NCBI GenBank assembly: GCA_045600865.1
Contig: JAZRYS010000100.1
Span: 1 to 8,184, forward strand
DNA: 8,184 nt
Reading direction: 5' to 3'
DNA from: Aphodosoma sp045600865
GTDB taxonomy: Bacteria > Bacteroidota > Bacteroidia > Bacteroidales > Paludibacteraceae
Position 1 is the first letter of the stretch. Every line of letters begins with the position of its first letter. Shown here piece after piece: positions 1-7,323 of the stretch. Both the position numbers and the translations under genes were made by a program. A model generated the notes under the pieces. The model ran no database searches and was not told the DNA's origin. It was given only the letters and a program-made list of their open reading frames with translations.

Positions 1-1
1 G

Positions 2-115
2 ATTTTCAAGATGCTCTCAAAATACAAAAAAGTAAGACTTGAAAAGAATGGAGAATGGAAACAAGTAACCATGCTTAAGTACATCGAAGAACTAACAGCT
101 CTATTGGGTGTATAG
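2..115 (+). CDS. 3' end of an unrecognised protein, partial
   Basis: An open frame enters from the left edge and ends at TAG 113-115, giving 37 residues. The tail is basic and then amphipathic: a stretch like KKVRLEKNGEWKQVTM is followed by a predicted helix ending ELTALLGV. I do not recognise the family with certainty. A basic strand with an NGxW motif followed by a short helix ending in LGV is a pattern I associate loosely with C termini of some DDE transposases, so an insertion sequence end is one possibility. No terminal inverted repeat can be tested because the other end lies outside the window. It converges on hsdR, which lies on the opposite strand. Confidence 0.5.
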   Translation: MFKMLSKYKKVRLEKNGEWKQVTMLKYIEELTALLGV

Positions 116-363
116 GGGGCAAAAAACGGTATTTTCTAATAGAATGAATGGACAAACAGACGCTCTTCTGGAAATAATTGGCAATAATTTGTTGTATGAA
201 GAGGTGATATTATTAACAAATCCTTCAGCTACTCTGTCACTAACAAAAACATCTGGATCATATCGATATAAAAAAATGATTCTTTAATGTTCATATATTT
301 CAGTATTATTATGATTCAAAAAATCTTTTCTAAACCCATAAATACAGCCTTGTTGTCTTTCAT
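101..363 (-). pseudogene. Decayed minus-strand gene fragment downstream of hsdR
   Basis: Reading leftwards after hsdR, an ATG at 363 opens MKDNKAVFMGLEKIF and hits TGA at 316-318 just after a six-T run. Adding one T to that run would continue as LNHNNTEIYEH, then an in-frame TAA, and then an open frame that looks protein-like (DPDVFVSDRVAEGFVNNITS, about residues 33-52 of the repaired reading). It runs on to TAG at 101-103. The codons of this last part are mostly of the purine-any-pyrimidine type. The simplest reading is a gene start that followed hsdR, broken by one frameshift and one stop, and truncated on the left where the plus-strand gene at 2-115 joins. The family is not recognised. The competing reading is a 47-codon plus-strand ORF at 144-287 in the antiparallel frame. 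Confidence 0.33.
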
Positions 364-377
364 TATCACTTCTTTTA

Positions 378-3300
378 TTACGCATACAGTCGATTTTCCG
401 AAGCACGTTGCATAATCAGTTTATAAACTTCATTCTGTTTCTCGGCAAACAGTTCTTTATCGTATGATTGAGGCAAGATTACATCCAGCGAGTCGCCTAT
501 GAAATGATAGACTTTGCGTTGCAGCGATGAATCTCTGTACCAATATAGAGGGAACAGTTCTCTTCTCCGTTCCTCTATCTTTGCCAGCAGTTCTTTTGCT
601 CCGTTCTTCACCCTTATCACTTCATCTTTGGTCATCTTGTCCTTCTTCAAGATGTCAAAAAGTTCCAGTTCTTCTTCCGTAAGTCCTTCGCACGAAGCCC
701 TTTGTTCCTCGTCTGTCAACTCTGCCATCAGGTTCATCAACTCGTTGAATGCCTGTTCTGCACCGTCGCTGCTCGAATTGTAGCGGTTCATCACATCCTC
801 AAAACGTTCTGCAAAACTCTTGCGCTGGCTGTTCTGCGTAAGCATTCTCTCGAGTTTGTCGCCAACATACTGCGACAGGTTGCTTATCTCAAGATTCTTG
901 TAAGGCGTAGTCTTGAACTCTTCGCGCATCTTGTCGAAATCAAGGCGTGTAAGGTCATACTCTTTATATTTCCTGATGCTTGTCTTTCCATAATCATCAG
1001 CAACGCAATCAGCAGCACAGTAATACGATTTTTCACCGCCATCCTTAGTCACTATGCTGATGTCCAACAGGTCAGACACTCTTCTGCGGGCATTCTCCAA
1101 CTCTTCATCGTCAACGTTATTGTCTATCACCTCACGCAGGAAATGAATGACTTCCGCCATCACGAACTCGTCTTTGCGCTTGATTACATCTGGCAGCAAC
1201 TCGTCGTATAACGAACTGATAGTGTTGTCGAAAGCGCGGAAACGGGCTTTTCTCTCTACAGGATTAATCAGTATATCGGCAAACCTTTTGAATTCGTCAA
1301 TCTTCGAAAACGTATCATTTATCTTAAGGATGCACGGCAGATCCACGTCGAAGTCCTCACACCAGGCAACGCAATCGTCGATAGCCTGATGCAGTAGGCT
1401 GTAAAGTTCCTCTGGATCCTTTGCTGCATCGCCCTCCTCAGGCGGCATTTCTCCTCCGTTGTCGTCATCGCCATACACTGCCAATGCCTTCTTCAGATTG
1501 CCGAGCACATTGCAGTACGCCACAATCTTGCCGAAACTTTTCTTTCTGCCGAACACATCCAGACAGTCTGTTGTCCTGTTGGCGCGGGCTATTGTCTGCA
1601 TCAGCGTATGGCCAACGCTTGGCTTGTCAAGATATAGTGTTGACACTGTAGGGGCATCAAATCCAGTCAGCCACATTGAGCACACAAACACAAGCCGCAG
1701 ATTGCTATCCTTTGCCTTGAAGAGGTCTTCAAGCGTCTGACCCTCCTCGTTTACGCTGTTCATCCTTTCGCGGTGAGGCTTGATGTCAAGACCTTCTTTC
1801 TTGAATTTATCGTCCTCGCCTGCATCCTCCGACACGACAACCACCATATCTGTTTCCTGCATCCACTTTCTTATAGTCAGCAGTCGCTTGTATTCATTCG
1901 ACTCTTTATCGAGTTTTTGCAGACGTTTGTTGATATCCTTAATCTCTTTGTCCCATTCCTCCTTCACATAGTCGTACATTCTGACGGCAGTGTATTTATC
2001 CACGCTCGCCACTATTCCCTTGCCCAGATAGCCTCGGTATGGGAAATGCTTGACTATGTCATGGGCAATATCCCGCAACCTGCTCGGACGTTTCAGAATC
2101 TGGAACTGTGTGGCAAATTCGTTTTCGAGTTTCATCTTCTCGTCGTCAGTATGCAGGTCGTTTTCCAATATCTCGGCAAAGTCATCCGAGAAATTAGGGT
2201 TTTCGTTCTGCACCTCTGGCAAATGGTTGCTGTAGGTCATTGGCACAGTCGCCTCATCCTCGACAGCCTGCAGGAAGTTGTATTCCGACACAGTCTTGCC
2301 GAACCATTGGTTAGTCAGTTTCTTGCTGCCAAACAGAGGCGTACCGGTAAATGCCATAAACTGGGCGTTAGGCAATCCTGCCCTCAGATTCTCAGCCAGG
2401 CTCTTGTATTGAGTGCGGTGTGCCTCGTCGATGAAGACAATAATGTCGCTACGCTCCGAAAGCAGCGGATATTTCTTGCCCTTGTCGTAACGGAATTTCT
2501 GAATGAGGGTGAAGAGTATCTTGTGGTCCATCCGGAGCATTTCCCTCAGCTTGCCGCTGTCGCTTGGTCGGCACTCCTCGCTGTCCGACATGAATCCGCA
2601 ATGAAGGAAGTTGCCATAAATCTGATCGTCCAGATCCTCACGGTCTGTGATTATCAGGAAGGTGTAGTTGCCTTTGAACTGACGGACTATCTTACGTGCA
2701 AGGAAAACCATCGAGAAACTCTTGCCCGACCCTTGGGTATGCCAGAATACGCCCATCTTGCCCTTATCCTCCTCATTCACATCAGGGCTCTGCAGATATC
2801 TGAATCTCTCTATTGCATTGTTCACACCAAGAAACTGGTGGTTCTGTGCGCATATTTTGTTGCCCTTGTGGTACATTATGAAGTTCTGCACATAGTCCAG
2901 CAAGTTACGTTTGCCGAGCAAACCAAGCAGCATATAGTCAAGGCTTCGTCCGAACTCTTCAACCTGGCTTCTGAACTCTTTAGTCAGATGCTCGCCATCC
3001 TTCTGTCTCAGCCAAGGTTTGAAGTAATCCCAGGAGGCGTATGTTGCACCGACCTTTGTGCATATACCGTTGCTTGCCACGAGGAACGCATTGTATGCCA
3101 TCAGTTGGGGGATTGCCTGCTTGTAACGAGTCAGGTTGTCGTCGTATGCCTCCTTGACGTTCACGTTGCTGTCCTTGAGTTCAATCGTGACTAAAGGTAT
3201 GCCGTTGACATAGACTATCACGTCAGGTCTCAATCTATAGACATTGCCTTGGATCCATAGTTGGTTGACCACCATAAAGTCGTTGTTGCCACCGTCTGGA

Positions 3301-3677
3301 TTATTCCAGTCGATGAACTGCAATGTCTCTTTCTGGCTTCTTCCGTTGCTCTGACGTATCTTGACATCAACGCCCGTGCGGACCATATTCATCACTTGGC
3401 GGTTGAGCATCGCAGGGTCAGTCGATAAATCGAGGTTGGCAAGTTTGCTGTACGCCTCGTCCACCTCTTCATCGCTTATTCCACCTTTTATGTCAGTAAG
3501 ATGAGCATTGATTTTCTTCAGGCAACGTTTCACAAGTGCCTCGCACAGCACCTCCCTCTCGCTGCTGCGGTTTAGGAAATCCTGATACAGGCAGTTGAAA
3601 GTCTTGTACCCAAGGTTGTCCGTGCAAACCTCAATACAGGCTCTTTCTATTTCATCTTCGCTGACATAGTGTTTCAT
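378..3677 (-). CDS. hsdR: Type I restriction enzyme, R subunit (HsdR)
   Basis: This is the 1099-residue motor and nuclease subunit. It cuts DNA whose target sites are unmethylated after ATP-driven translocation by the HsdR2M2S complex. An N-terminal PD-(D/E)xK nuclease domain shows PD at 151-152 and ELK at 166-168, with a supporting QLMAYN at 191-196. The SF2 helicase core follows: Walker A HTQGSGKS 313-320, DEAH box 417-420, TGTPL 444-448, LTGFDAP 670-676 and QTIARANR 694-701. The C-terminal 350 or so residues are helical and charged, as expected for the HsdM-contacting region. Length is normal for the family and all catalytic motifs are present, so it should be active. It is last in the operon, 21 bases after the hsdS stop. 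No clear Shine-Dalgarno precedes the ATG, which is common in Bacteroidetes. No convincing terminator hairpin follows the stop. Confidence 0.97.
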   Translation of the reverse strand: MKHYVSEDEIERACIEVCTDNLGYKTFNCLYQDFLNRSSEREVLCEALVKRCLKKINAHLTDIKGGISDEEVDEAYSKLANLDLSTDPAMLNRQVMNMVRTGVDVKIRQSNGRSQKETLQFIDWNNPDGGNNDFMVVNQLWIQGNVYRLRPDVIVYVNGIPLVTIELKDSNVNVKEAYDDNLTRYKQAIPQLMAYNAFLVASNGICTKVGATYASWDYFKPWLRQKDGEHLTKEFRSQVEEFGRSLDYMLLGLLGKRNLLDYVQNFIMYHKGNKICAQNHQFLGVNNAIERFRYLQSPDVNEEDKGKMGVFWHTQGSGKSFSMVFLARKIVRQFKGNYTFLIITDREDLDDQIYGNFLHCGFMSDSEECRPSDSGKLREMLRMDHKILFTLIQKFRYDKGKKYPLLSERSDIIVFIDEAHRTQYKSLAENLRAGLPNAQFMAFTGTPLFGSKKLTNQWFGKTVSEYNFLQAVEDEATVPMTYSNHLPEVQNENPNFSDDFAEILENDLHTDDEKMKLENEFATQFQILKRPSRLRDIAHDIVKHFPYRGYLGKGIVASVDKYTAVRMYDYVKEEWDKEIKDINKRLQKLDKESNEYKRLLTIRKWMQETDMVVVVSEDAGEDDKFKKEGLDIKPHRERMNSVNEEGQTLEDLFKAKDSNLRLVFVCSMWLTGFDAPTVSTLYLDKPSVGHTLMQTIARANRTTDCLDVFGRKKSFGKIVAYCNVLGNLKKALAVYGDDDNGGEMPPEEGDAAKDPEELYSLLHQAIDDCVAWCEDFDVDLPCILKINDTFSKIDEFKRFADILINPVERKARFRAFDNTISSLYDELLPDVIKRKDEFVMAEVIHFLREVIDNNVDDEELENARRRVSDLLDISIVTKDGGEKSYYCAADCVADDYGKTSIRKYKEYDLTRLDFDKMREEFKTTPYKNLEISNLSQYVGDKLERMLTQNSQRKSFAERFEDVMNRYNSSSDGAEQAFNELMNLMAELTDEEQRASCEGLTEEELELFDILKKDKMTKDEVIRVKNGAKELLAKIEERRRELFPLYWYRDSSLQRKVYHFIGDSLDVILPQSYDKELFAEKQNEVYKLIMQRASENRLYA

Positions 3678-3698
3678 AGCGATAGGGGTTATCTGTTG

Positions 3699-4817
3699 TT
3701 ATGGTGTCACTTCAAGTTTGCCCGACATCAGGCGAGGGAGAAGGAAGTCGCGTTGGCGGGTGAGGAGGGTGGATTGCTGAGTGAGCATATTCATTTTATT
3801 GAAGATAGGCTTTACATTTTCGATGAATTTTTGTGCAATCCCATGGTTGTATAAAAACTTGTACTTTGTAAGGTCTTTCATAACAATATAAGGAATCGCA
3901 GAACCTCTTGTCCCACCAGAATAAACTTGTTCAAAATCAAATTTGAAACGAGTATATAAATAAATCATAAAATAGTCATCTTCTCTTTTTGAAACGATTG
4001 CATACGTTCTTTGATAAAGATCGAAATCTCCTTCAAAATATCGAGTTCTTCCAGTATAACTACCGTTGCCTGCTACAATTATTGCCTTACCGCTATATAT
4101 GCAGTCATCGGAATGAAAAATCTCAGGGGCACATGAAAAAAAAGTGTATTTTCCATTTGGATTCGTTTGATTAACATCTTTCTTTCCTGTAAATACTCTA
4201 CACCAATTGTCAACTTCTTCAACAGACCACCCTTTAGGCAATCCATTTTCCATTGGAGTATTCTCGTGGCCAGGAAAGCGAAAACGGACAAACCATTCCT
4301 TATATAGGTTTTCCGCCATCTGCTCCAACAACTTAATACGTTTGGTGTTGTTCTCTATCAGATTGTCGTAGGTGGAGAGGATAGAGGCTATCTTTTGTTG
4401 GATGGGAAGGTCTAGTTTAGGAACTATATACTTCATAATAGCATCTTTAGTTCCACGAGGCATCTTTGTTCCCTTTGAAGTTAAAGTCGCATAATCAAAA
4501 AATGATTTGTCAGACAGAACGTAATAGAGGTATTTACTATCCCAACCCTCTTTAGTTTTCAAAACAAGAACATCATTAGAACAACTCCCTTCTCTGTCAG
4601 AGTACCAAATTTTTTGAAAATATGGTCTTATGTTTGATAATAATATATCCGACACTTCATATTTTGATGCAGAGTTACATTCCGGAATAGTCTCAGCAGG
4701 ACATATACCTCCCTTATTTGGCAACATATTTTCCGTGGAAATATAGTTGTCGATTCGTATATCTTTTGTGCGTTTATCTGAATAATCAGCACATTGAAAA
4801 AGTTTCACATATTCCAT
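3699..4817 (-). CDS. hsdS: Type I restriction-modification specificity subunit (HsdS)
   Basis: This 372-residue subunit chooses the bipartite DNA target for both methylation and restriction. It has the usual two-fold layout. Target recognition domain 1 covers about residues 1-135. Central conserved helices 138-185 begin PIQQKIASILSTYDNLIENN and end FRFPGHE. Domain 2 covers about 192-322 and begins GLPKGW, with TGKKDVNQTNPNGKY at 210-224. The C-terminal conserved helix is at 327-370, ending LLPRLMSGKLEV. Both recognition domains are visibly more AT-rich than the conserved helices and than hsdM or hsdR, as expected where recognition domains are exchanged by recombination. The start is supported by GGGGAG at 4827-4832, nine bases upstream. 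The recognition sequence cannot be read from the protein by eye. Only one S gene is present, with no recombinase or second silent S copy in the window. Confidence 0.96.
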   Translation of the reverse strand: MEYVKLFQCADYSDKRTKDIRIDNYISTENMLPNKGGICPAETIPECNSASKYEVSDILLSNIRPYFQKIWYSDREGSCSNDVLVLKTKEGWDSKYLYYVLSDKSFFDYATLTSKGTKMPRGTKDAIMKYIVPKLDLPIQQKIASILSTYDNLIENNTKRIKLLEQMAENLYKEWFVRFRFPGHENTPMENGLPKGWSVEEVDNWCRVFTGKKDVNQTNPNGKYTFFSCAPEIFHSDDCIYSGKAIIVAGNGSYTGRTRYFEGDFDLYQRTYAIVSKREDDYFMIYLYTRFKFDFEQVYSGGTRGSAIPYIVMKDLTKYKFLYNHGIAQKFIENVKPIFNKMNMLTQQSTLLTRQRDFLLPRLMSGKLEVTP

Positions 4818-4826
4818 ACCTCACTT

Positions 4827-4832
4827 CTCCCC
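4827..4832 (-). promoter_or_regulatory. Ribosome binding site for hsdS
   Basis: On the minus strand GGGGAG lies nine bases before the hsdS ATG at 4817. It is one of the few clear Shine-Dalgarno sequences in the operon and fixes the hsdS start. It lies inside the end of the preceding small ORF, so translation of the two may be coupled. Confidence 0.6.
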
Positions 4833-4870
4833 ATTAATTTCATTATACTCAGCACTCCACTCCTTAAACT

Positions 4871-4951
4871 CTGCCTGTAGCAACTCCTTGTCAGGCAGGC
4901 AAAGTGCGATTTCTTATCTTCCAACAAATTCCGCTGCGAGGTAGCGGAATT
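4871..4951 (-). repeat. Two hairpins in the hsdS leader
   Basis: A perfect nine-base inverted repeat (AATTCCGCT / AGCGGAATT, 4927-4935 and 4943-4951, seven-base loop) is followed on the minus strand by a perfect seven-base one (CTGCCTG / CAGGCAG, 4871-4877 and 4892-4898, fourteen-base loop). Neither is followed by a good T run on the minus strand, so they are poor intrinsic terminators. They could affect passage of polymerase or mRNA stability between hsdM and hsdS, or be chance within a former coding sequence. Confidence 0.35.
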
Positions 4952-5004
4952 CTCCATATTGACATTCAACTTGTTTTCTTCCATAACCTTATTTCCTCCG
5001 CAGT

Positions 5005-5064
5005 TCAACAATTTTCCGTTTTTATAGTTATGAGTTCTGTTAATCTAAATTTTGCGGTTTCCAT
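5005..5064 (-). other. Possible relict of an older hsdS start
   Basis: An ATG at 5064 opens the 19-residue peptide METAKFRLTELITIKTENC. The segment FRLTELITIK resembles the opening of many HsdS recognition domains, which read roughly xLGELIxIKNGK. Adding one A to the five-A run near 5021-5025 would give IKNGK at just the expected place, but the match stops there. The short length makes chance a serious alternative. Confidence 0.2.
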
Positions 5065-5339
5065 AAATCAATCCTCTTTTTCCTTTGTCGCATCAGCCGA
5101 TGGTAAATAGTCTTAGGCGAGACCATTTTCAGTTGGTTACAATTTGTAACCAACTCAAAACCCTCTGCCACCAATCTATGTTTCAAAACCTTCCAATAGT
5201 TTCGCGCATGTTCCAAGTCTGGTTGCCCTGTCAGTATCCAGCATACATCAACAATAGAGAAGTACCATTTCTCCTCTTCCTCGTTCCACGCTGTGCGGAC
5301 TTTCTGTCCGTCGAATATCTGTATCTTTTGGTTTTGCAT
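5040..5339 (-). CDS. Bro-N (BRO family N-terminal) domain protein, truncated
   Basis: The gene encodes 99 residues and starts three bases after the hsdM stop, so it is almost certainly translated from the hsdM mRNA. Residues 1-73 match the Bro-N domain seen in phage antirepressors and their Bacteroidetes relatives: KWYFSIVDV at 24-32, ARNYWKVLKHRL at 45-56, and LVTNCNQLKM at 63-72. Family members in Bacteroidales are usually well over 200 residues. After residue 75 the sequence turns basic (IYHRLMRQRKKRIDLWK) and no longer fits. A neighbouring frame reads DYLPSADATKEKED, which resembles the family's usual continuation, so a frameshift near 5114-5118 is likely, followed by further loss. Bro-N domains are known or presumed DNA-binding modules. 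A role here in regulation of, or defence alongside, the R-M system is inference. Confidence 0.72.
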   Translation of the reverse strand: MQNQKIQIFDGQKVRTAWNEEEEKWYFSIVDVCWILTGQPDLEHARNYWKVLKHRLVAEGFELVTNCNQLKMVSPKTIYHRLMRQRKKRIDLWKPQNLD

Positions 5340-5342
5340 AAC

Positions 5343-7193
5343 TTACTTCCTCAGCAGTTCATTAAGGTTTGTCTCTATCTGTCTTGCCAGTTCGGCAGCC
5401 TCGACATTGAGAGCTGAGAATTCGGCATTCAGCGAGTCCATTGTCTCGAAGAACTCCTCCTCAGTCATTCCGTCATCTTCAATCACGACACCAACATAGC
5501 GGCCAGGGTTGAGCGAATAGTCCTGCTCCTTGATATCATCGAGCGTGGCAGCCTTGCATAGGCCGACAACGTCAACATATTCTCCGTCAGGGAACCTGTC
5601 GGTCAGCCACTGACGCTGCGACTTCATATACTCGACATCAGCCGTTGCATTCTTCAGATTCTCTTCACACTCCTGCAGTTCCCGGTTCAGGGTTGGTTGC
5701 AGTTTCTTGCCCTTGTTATCCTTCAGCCAGAGGTCTGCCCTCAACTTTGCATCAGAGTATTTTTCTGACGCCTCGTTCCTTGCGACTTCGAGACAGTCAA
5801 TGTCTTCATCGTATTTAGCCAGCAACTGCACCATAAAATCGGTGTCGCCCTGATAGAGATGGCGGATACAAGCCATATTCTGTATCTGCTCGTCGGTGAA
5901 CTCGCGGTGAGCACGGTCAATCTGACGGAAGATGTTGCGTGCGTCTATGAAGAGGATACGCTTGTCATCCTCGCGTGCCTTGTCGAAAAACCAGAGGGTT
6001 GCAGGCAGAGTCACTGTATAGAACATATTGGTAGGCAGCGAGAGCATACCGCTGATAATGCCGCTTTCGATAAGACGCCTGCGTATTTCAGCCTCGGTGT
6101 TGCCTGCATCGCTTGCCGAGTTTGGCATGACAAGTGCGGCACGTCCCTTTGGCTTGAGGGATGTGGCAAAAAGGTTTATCCACAAGTAGTTTGCATTAGG
6201 CACAGTTGCAAGGTCGTCCTTGCCCGGCTTTTTTGATTTGTTCTGAGGTATGCCGTATTCGCTGAAACGAGGCTGGCTTTTCACCCTTGCAAGGTTTACG
6301 TCATCAACATTGAACGGCGGATTTGCCATCACATAGTCGAAACGTCCGTATGTGTCGAAAGGGTCGTCATAGTAACTGTTTGCGTTCACAATCTGGCTAC
6401 GCAGACCGTTGAGGAACATATTCATACGGGCAATCTTGACAGTCTCTTTTTCTTTCTCGACACCGTGAACGACCAACTCGTGATCCTCGGTATCCTTATA
6501 TGCCTTTCGGTGTTCCCTGACGAAATCAGCACTCTGCACGAACATACCGCCCGAACCACAGGCAGGGTCAAGAATCATACCACCGTATGGCTCAATCATC
6601 TCAACCATCAGACGGACAACACTGGTAGGGGTGAAGAACTCGCCACCGCCTTGACCCTCCTTCAGCGCGAATTTGCCAAGGAAATATTCATAGACCTTGC
6701 CAAACACATCGCCCGAAATGTCGGCAGGTATGTTGCTTATGTTTTTCAGCAGAGCCTTTGCCAGGGCACTGTCGTTGTTGCCGTCGCTGTTAGACGACAC
6801 CAACTCAAGATACTCCTCCTTGGGCAGAGAACCCACGAGTTCGGGTTTGTAGCGCTCGATACTCTCCATAGCCTCCTTGATAGCCTTGGGAATATTCTCG
6901 CTTTCCGGGAGATTCAGAAGGTAGTCGAAATTCGCATTGTCAGGCAGATAGTAGCCCACCTTGGACAGGGCGATGTCCTCAATCTTCTTGGCATTTCGTC
7001 CGCCCAACGACCTCTGGTATTCCTCCTCAATCTCAGCCTTGAATTTATTGTATTTGATAGAGACGAAACGCAGGAAAATAAGTCCCAGCACAGGAGTGGA
7101 ATATTGCGAAGCTTTCAGTCCGCTGTCAGCGCGAAGCTTGTCGGCAACGCTCCACAATTGTTCTTCAAGAGTAATGGTATCTTTCTTTGCCAT
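5343..7193 (-). CDS. hsdM: Type I restriction-modification methyltransferase subunit (HsdM)
   Basis: This is a 616-residue N6-adenine methyltransferase of the gamma class, which uses S-adenosylmethionine to methylate the site chosen by HsdS. The N-terminal helical domain (about 1-165) includes LWSVADKLR at 13-21 and the LGLIFLRFVS segment at 36-45. Before the catalytic fold is GEFFTPT at 184-190. The SAM-binding motif I is DPACGSGG at 209-216 and the catalytic motif IV is NPPF at 291-294. ALVMPN at 353-358 and the LPTNMFY segment at 386-392 are also family features. A long charged, coiled-coil-like C terminus (about 455-616) should contact HsdS. All catalytic motifs are intact. It is the first gene of the operon. 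There is no obvious Shine-Dalgarno before the ATG. Two upstream promoters fit it. Confidence 0.97.
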   Translation of the reverse strand: MAKKDTITLEEQLWSVADKLRADSGLKASQYSTPVLGLIFLRFVSIKYNKFKAEIEEEYQRSLGGRNAKKIEDIALSKVGYYLPDNANFDYLLNLPESENIPKAIKEAMESIERYKPELVGSLPKEEYLELVSSNSDGNNDSALAKALLKNISNIPADISGDVFGKVYEYFLGKFALKEGQGGGEFFTPTSVVRLMVEMIEPYGGMILDPACGSGGMFVQSADFVREHRKAYKDTEDHELVVHGVEKEKETVKIARMNMFLNGLRSQIVNANSYYDDPFDTYGRFDYVMANPPFNVDDVNLARVKSQPRFSEYGIPQNKSKKPGKDDLATVPNANYLWINLFATSLKPKGRAALVMPNSASDAGNTEAEIRRRLIESGIISGMLSLPTNMFYTVTLPATLWFFDKAREDDKRILFIDARNIFRQIDRAHREFTDEQIQNMACIRHLYQGDTDFMVQLLAKYDEDIDCLEVARNEASEKYSDAKLRADLWLKDNKGKKLQPTLNRELQECEENLKNATADVEYMKSQRQWLTDRFPDGEYVDVVGLCKAATLDDIKEQDYSLNPGRYVGVVIEDDGMTEEEFFETMDSLNAEFSALNVEAAELARQIETNLNELLRK

Positions 7194-7199
7194 AAGATA

Positions 7200-7252
7200 T
7201 TAAAGTATCATTTTATCGGTTGTTATCATTGGTTTCATATACACTTTGCCAT
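7200..7252 (-). other. Two tiny upstream ORFs in the hsdM leader
   Basis: In the untranslated leader, ATG 7252 opens MAKCI and stops at TGA 7235-7237, which overlaps the next start (ATGA). That start at 7238 opens MKPMITTDKMIL and stops at TAA 7200-7202, six bases before the hsdM ATG. The first repeats the hsdM opening ATGGCAAAG. No ribosome binding site is clear. They could couple translation into hsdM or be chance. Confidence 0.2.
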
Positions 7253-7323
7253 ATCTTTTATCCGCTTTCCTACATTCCAGTAGTCAAGTATCTTCTTTTT
7301 GGATAGTTGTCAACCTGCCGACA

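Larger units (their letters stand above)
4821..4984 (-). pseudogene. Small ORF before hsdS, apparently frameshifted
   Basis: A start at ATG 4984 has a good ribosome binding site, GGAGG at 4995-4999, ten bases upstream. The uninterrupted frame begins MEENKLNVNMENSATSQRNL and runs 59 residues to TGA 4805-4807, overlapping hsdS by 13 bases. Its second half is rich in Cys, Arg and Ser and looks out of frame. The next frame instead reads IALCLPDKELLQAEFKEW then SAEYNEINGEK, ending at TGA 4821-4823, three bases before the hsdS ATG. Adding one A to the AAA run near 4911-4913 joins the two halves into a 54-residue acidic protein. The family is not recognised. The LPDKELLQ-type tail resembles C termini of some nuclease-like accessory proteins, but this is only an impression. 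Confidence 0.45.

Noticed and set aside
144..287. 47-codon plus-strand ORF starting MNGQTDALLE
   Set aside because: It has no ribosome binding site, and the antiparallel minus-strand frame over the same bases looks more protein-like. It is kept only as an alternative.
313..325. GATT..AATC inverted repeat as a terminator for hsdR
   Set aside because: It has four AT-rich pairs only, which is too weak to support a terminator call.
1773..3194. 473-residue open frame on the plus strand antisense to hsdR
   Set aside because: It lies fully opposite the helicase core of hsdR, shows no motif, and its composition (runs of V, L, H, Q) is typical of a shadow frame.
4079..4291. 70-residue minus-strand frame inside hsdS
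   Set aside because: It overlaps the second recognition domain of hsdS in another frame and has no supporting signal.
3699..4817. Phase-variable hsdS inversion system
   Set aside because: There is no second hsdS copy, no recombinase gene and no long inverted repeat within hsdS in this window.
6465..7283. 272-residue open frame on the plus strand antisense to hsdM
   Set aside because: It is opposite conserved HsdM motifs, has no recognisable domain, and crosses the hsdM start and leader.
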